This document shows positions 22,713 to 24,455 of a stretch of 24,455 bases of DNA, piece by piece. This DNA is from DASZYF01 sp035545535 (lineage in GTDB: Bacteria; Actinomycetota; Actinomycetes; Mycobacteriales; CAJCIY01): positions 1 to 24,455 of the forward strand of contig DASZYF010000125.1 in assembly GCA_035545535.1 (NCBI GenBank), in the 5' to 3' direction. The stretch's first letter is position 1, and every line of letters starts with the position of its first letter. The notes below the pieces were generated by a model, which saw only the letters and a list, made by a program, of their open reading frames with translations, made no database searches and was not told where the DNA came from. Both the position numbers and the translations under genes were made by a program.

Positions 22713-23175
22713 GGGAGAGCCGCAGCGGACCGCCGACGGGCATCACGTCGTCATCGACGGCCGGCGTTGGCGCGCCACCGACCCGTCGATCCCGGAGACC
22801 TTCCGGCAGGAGCTCGTCGACGAGCTCATGGACGCGCGCCGGACCCGCGACCGCCGACGGGTGCAGGAGGCGAAGGTCGCGCTCGGCGAACGAGGCGAGC
22901 CGTGGTGGGAGGTCACCCGCCCGTCCGACGAGCGCCTCGCCGCCGCGATGATGGCCCTGGCCCGCCGTCGCGCGCCGGACGGAACGATCTGCCCGTCGGA
23001 CGTTGCGCGAGCGGTAGGTGGCGGCGGGTGGCGGGCGCTGATGGAACCCGTGCGTGATGTGGCCCGTCGGCTCGCGCACGACGGCGCCGTCCGCGTCACG
23101 CAACGCGGGCGGGAGCTGGATCCGTCGGAGCCGTGGAGGGGCCCGCTGCGCATCGGTCTCGGCGCCCGATCATGA
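22711..23175 (+). CDS. DUF3253 domain protein
   Basis: This is a 154-residue protein with two recognisable parts. The N-terminal part, VVIDGRRWRATDPSIPETFR followed by QELVDELMDARR (about 13-44), is a short helical module found at the start of many actinobacterial small proteins. The C-terminal part (about 76-150) matches DUF3253: MALARRRAPDGTICPSDVAR, WRALMEPVRDVARRLAHDG, VRVTQRG and a closing GPLRIGLG. This reads as a compact winged-helix-like fold, so nucleic-acid binding is possible but unproven. The first module is sometimes labelled 'biopolymer transporter Tol', which nothing here supports. The start GTG overlaps an inverted-repeat arm. The S4 gene follows after 7 nt. Confidence 0.8.
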   Translation: MGEPQRTADGHHVVIDGRRWRATDPSIPETFRQELVDELMDARRTRDRRRVQEAKVALGERGEPWWEVTRPSDERLAAAMMALARRRAPDGTICPSDVARAVGGGGWRALMEPVRDVARRLAHDGAVRVTQRGRELDPSEPWRGPLRIGLGARS

Positions 23176-23182
23176 TGGGCGC

Positions 23183-23398
23183 GTGGCGCGGGACGTGGAG
23201 ATCCGTGAGGGCACGATCCGGCTGGGTCAGCTGCTGAAGCTCGCCGACCTGATCGAAGCCGGCTCCGACGCGAAGACGCTCATCGCGGACGGCCTGGTGC
23301 ACGTCAACGGAGAGGTCGTGCACGAGCGCGGCCGGCAGCTGCACCCGGGCGACGTCGTACGAGTCGGTGACGACGAGGTCCGCCTCACCACGCACTGA
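23183..23398 (+). CDS. S4-domain RNA-binding protein (YbcJ/RlbA-like)
   Basis: This 71-residue protein consists almost wholly of an S4 RNA-binding domain: IRLGQLLKLADLIEAGSDAK, then LIADGLVHVNGEVVHERGRQLHPGD split across residues 30-60, ending VVRVGDDEVRLTTH. The LGQLLK and GEV..ERGRQL..GD positions match the small stand-alone S4 proteins such as YbcJ, which bind structured RNA; the target is unknown. GTG 23183 was chosen because homology begins immediately after it and CATGAT (23171-23176) lies 6 nt upstream. That hexamer overlaps the DUF3253 stop codon. Confidence 0.88.
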   Translation: MARDVEIREGTIRLGQLLKLADLIEAGSDAKTLIADGLVHVNGEVVHERGRQLHPGDVVRVGDDEVRLTTH

Positions 23399-23416
23399 TC
23401 GCTCGGCGGTGGGCAT

Positions 23417-23429
23417 GGTTGCTGCAACC
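23417..23429. promoter_or_regulatory. Palindrome GGTTGC-T-GCAACC upstream of the amidohydrolase gene
   Basis: A perfect 6-bp dyad with one central base lies in the 115-bp gap between the S4 and amidohydrolase genes. A further half-site-like GTTGC occurs at 23440-23444, and TAGCGT (23470-23475) is a possible -10 downstream. It may be an operator for the amidohydrolase gene. Confidence 0.4.
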
Positions 23430-23513
23430 GCCCGGAAACGTTGCTTGTGGGGCACGGTCCCGACGTCGCTAGCGTGCGCCGCACGGCGGGCGGCGAACCA
23501 GGGGTGGTGCCGA

Positions 23514-24455
23514 GTGTTCGACACGGTCATCGCAGACGCGCGCGTGACGGGTCGGGACGGTCTCGTGCACGTCGGGGTCCGCGACGGCGTCGTCGCCGCG
23601 GTCGAGGCGGAGCTCGCCGGCGACACGCGCGTGGCGGCCGACGGCGGACTGGTGACGCACGGGCTCGTCGACACCCACCTGCACCTGGACAAGTCCCGCA
23701 TCCTCGACCGCTACGGCGCGCTCGACGGAACCCTCGCTGCGGCCATCCGCGAGACGGCGCGGCTCAAGGCTGACTTCACCGAGGAGGACATCTACACGCG
23801 GGCGGCCGCGACGGTGGCCGAGTGCGTGGTGGGTGGCACCACGACGATCCGGGCGCACGTCGAGGTCGATGCGGTGGTCGGCCTGCGGGCGTTCCGGGCG
23901 TTGCAGCAGCTGGCCGCGGACCGGGCCGACGTCGTCGACATCGAGCTGTGCGTGTTCGCGCAGGAAGGCCTCTCGCACTCTCCGGAGGGGCAGCGGCTCC
24001 TCGACGACGCCCTCCACGGCGGTGCGCACGCGATCGGCGGAGCTCCCTACGCCGACGCCGACCCGCACGCGCAGCTGGATCTGGTCTTCGCCGCCGCGCT
24101 GCGCCACGACGTGCCGGTGGACCTGCACCTGGACTTCGCGGAGTCGCCGCACGGTCTGCTGCTCGAGGAGGTGTGCCGCCGCACGATCGCGCACGGGTTG
24201 CAGGGACGGGTGGCCGTCGGCCACGTCACCCAGCTGAGCTATGTGGCTCCGTCCCGCCATGCCGAGCTGTGCGCGCTCGTCGCGGATGCCGGGGTGGCCG
24301 TCACGGTGCTCCCCGCGACCGATCTCTTCCTGACCGGACGCACCGAAGCGCACCCCGTGCCGCGCGGCATCGTCGACCTCGCCCCGTTGCTCGAGCTGGG
24401 CGTGACCTGCTCCGTCGCGACCAACAACGTGCTCAACGCGTTCACGCCCTTCGGC
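23514..24455 (+). CDS. Cytosine-deaminase-like amidohydrolase, 3' end outside window
   Basis: The frame stays open to the window end, showing 314 residues of a protein that is probably about 400 long. It is an amidohydrolase-superfamily TIM barrel with VDTHLHLDKS (the two N-terminal metal histidines), DLHLDF and GHVTQL (further histidines), the order seen in CodA-type cytosine deaminases and N-isopropylammelide hydrolases. At the place where CodA has its metal/catalytic Asp (GHDDVFD), this protein has ATNNVLN, with N304, N305 and N308. The substrate may therefore differ, and it should not be called cytosine deaminase without testing. GTG 23514 has AGGGGTGG (23500-23507) 6 nt upstream. Confidence 0.85.
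   Translation, partial: MFDTVIADARVTGRDGLVHVGVRDGVVAAVEAELAGDTRVAADGGLVTHGLVDTHLHLDKSRILDRYGALDGTLAAAIRETARLKADFTEEDIYTRAAATVAECVVGGTTTIRAHVEVDAVVGLRAFRALQQLAADRADVVDIELCVFAQEGLSHSPEGQRLLDDALHGGAHAIGGAPYADADPHAQLDLVFAAALRHDVPVDLHLDFAESPHGLLLEEVCRRTIAHGLQGRVAVGHVTQLSYVAPSRHAELCALVADAGVAVTVLPATDLFLTGRTEAHPVPRGIVDLAPLLELGVTCSVATNNVLNAFTPFG

Noticed and set aside
22645..23103. N-terminal extension of the Rv3030-type methyltransferase by about 150 residues
   Set aside because: The extension is antisense to the DUF3253 gene, has no family similarity, and would run through a divergent promoter region. GTG 22644 has a -10-like hexamer directly upstream.

Overview
The window is gene-dense, very GC-rich DNA with many GTG starts, stop/start overlaps (GTGA, ATGA) and frequent leaderless-type promoters. 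This points to a high-GC actinomycete (Actinomycetota). The gene content resembles mycobacteria and their relatives, but the genus cannot be fixed from sequence alone. I see no rRNA, tRNA, CRISPR array, insertion sequence or phage gene. It looks like ordinary chromosome.

Layout. (1) 1-5041: the end of a DUF4350-type membrane protein, a MoxR AAA+ ATPase and a DUF58 protein on the + strand. A convergent SpoIIM-like membrane protein, an RDD membrane protein and a small coupled membrane protein follow. Order and strands match what I recall of the Rv3691-Rv3695 block of M. tuberculosis. (2) 5091-9669: an M24-fold metallopeptidase-like protein, then on the - strand an alpha/beta hydrolase followed by the glycogen debranching enzyme GlgX, and a proline-rich single-pass membrane protein. 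(3) 9806-12401: an operon of enoyl-CoA hydratase, SAM methyltransferase and left-handed beta-helix acyltransferase. (4) 12491-18837: a secreted protein made of two tandem DUF3298-like units, a 172-residue unknown, a MerR regulator coupled to a 14-helix-type drug exporter, and an NDMA-dependent (mycofactocin-type) alcohol dehydrogenase. (5) 22644-18847 (- strand): SAM methyltransferase, GH57 glucan branching enzyme, small LapA-like membrane protein and GT4 glycosyltransferase. (6) 22711-24455: a DUF3253 protein, an S4 RNA-binding protein and a cytosine-deaminase-like amidohydrolase cut by the window end.

How the genes fit together. Regions 3 and 5 look like the two halves of the mycobacterial methylglucose lipopolysaccharide (MGLP) neighbourhood (Rv3030-Rv3032 and Rv3034c-Rv3039c), here separated by the 6.4 kb block of region 4. 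GT4 plus GH57 would build and branch an alpha-1,4-glucan, the methyltransferases would methylate it and the acyltransferase would acylate it. This is inferred from family and gene order. No wholly new multi-gene system is evident.

The most unusual signals are: the two-unit secreted DUF3298-like protein; the split polysaccharide locus; about a dozen starts lying 6-8 nt behind a -10-like hexamer; a 20-bp-periodic, inverted 10-mer array at 2671-2787; and several long imperfect inverted repeats in intergenic DNA.
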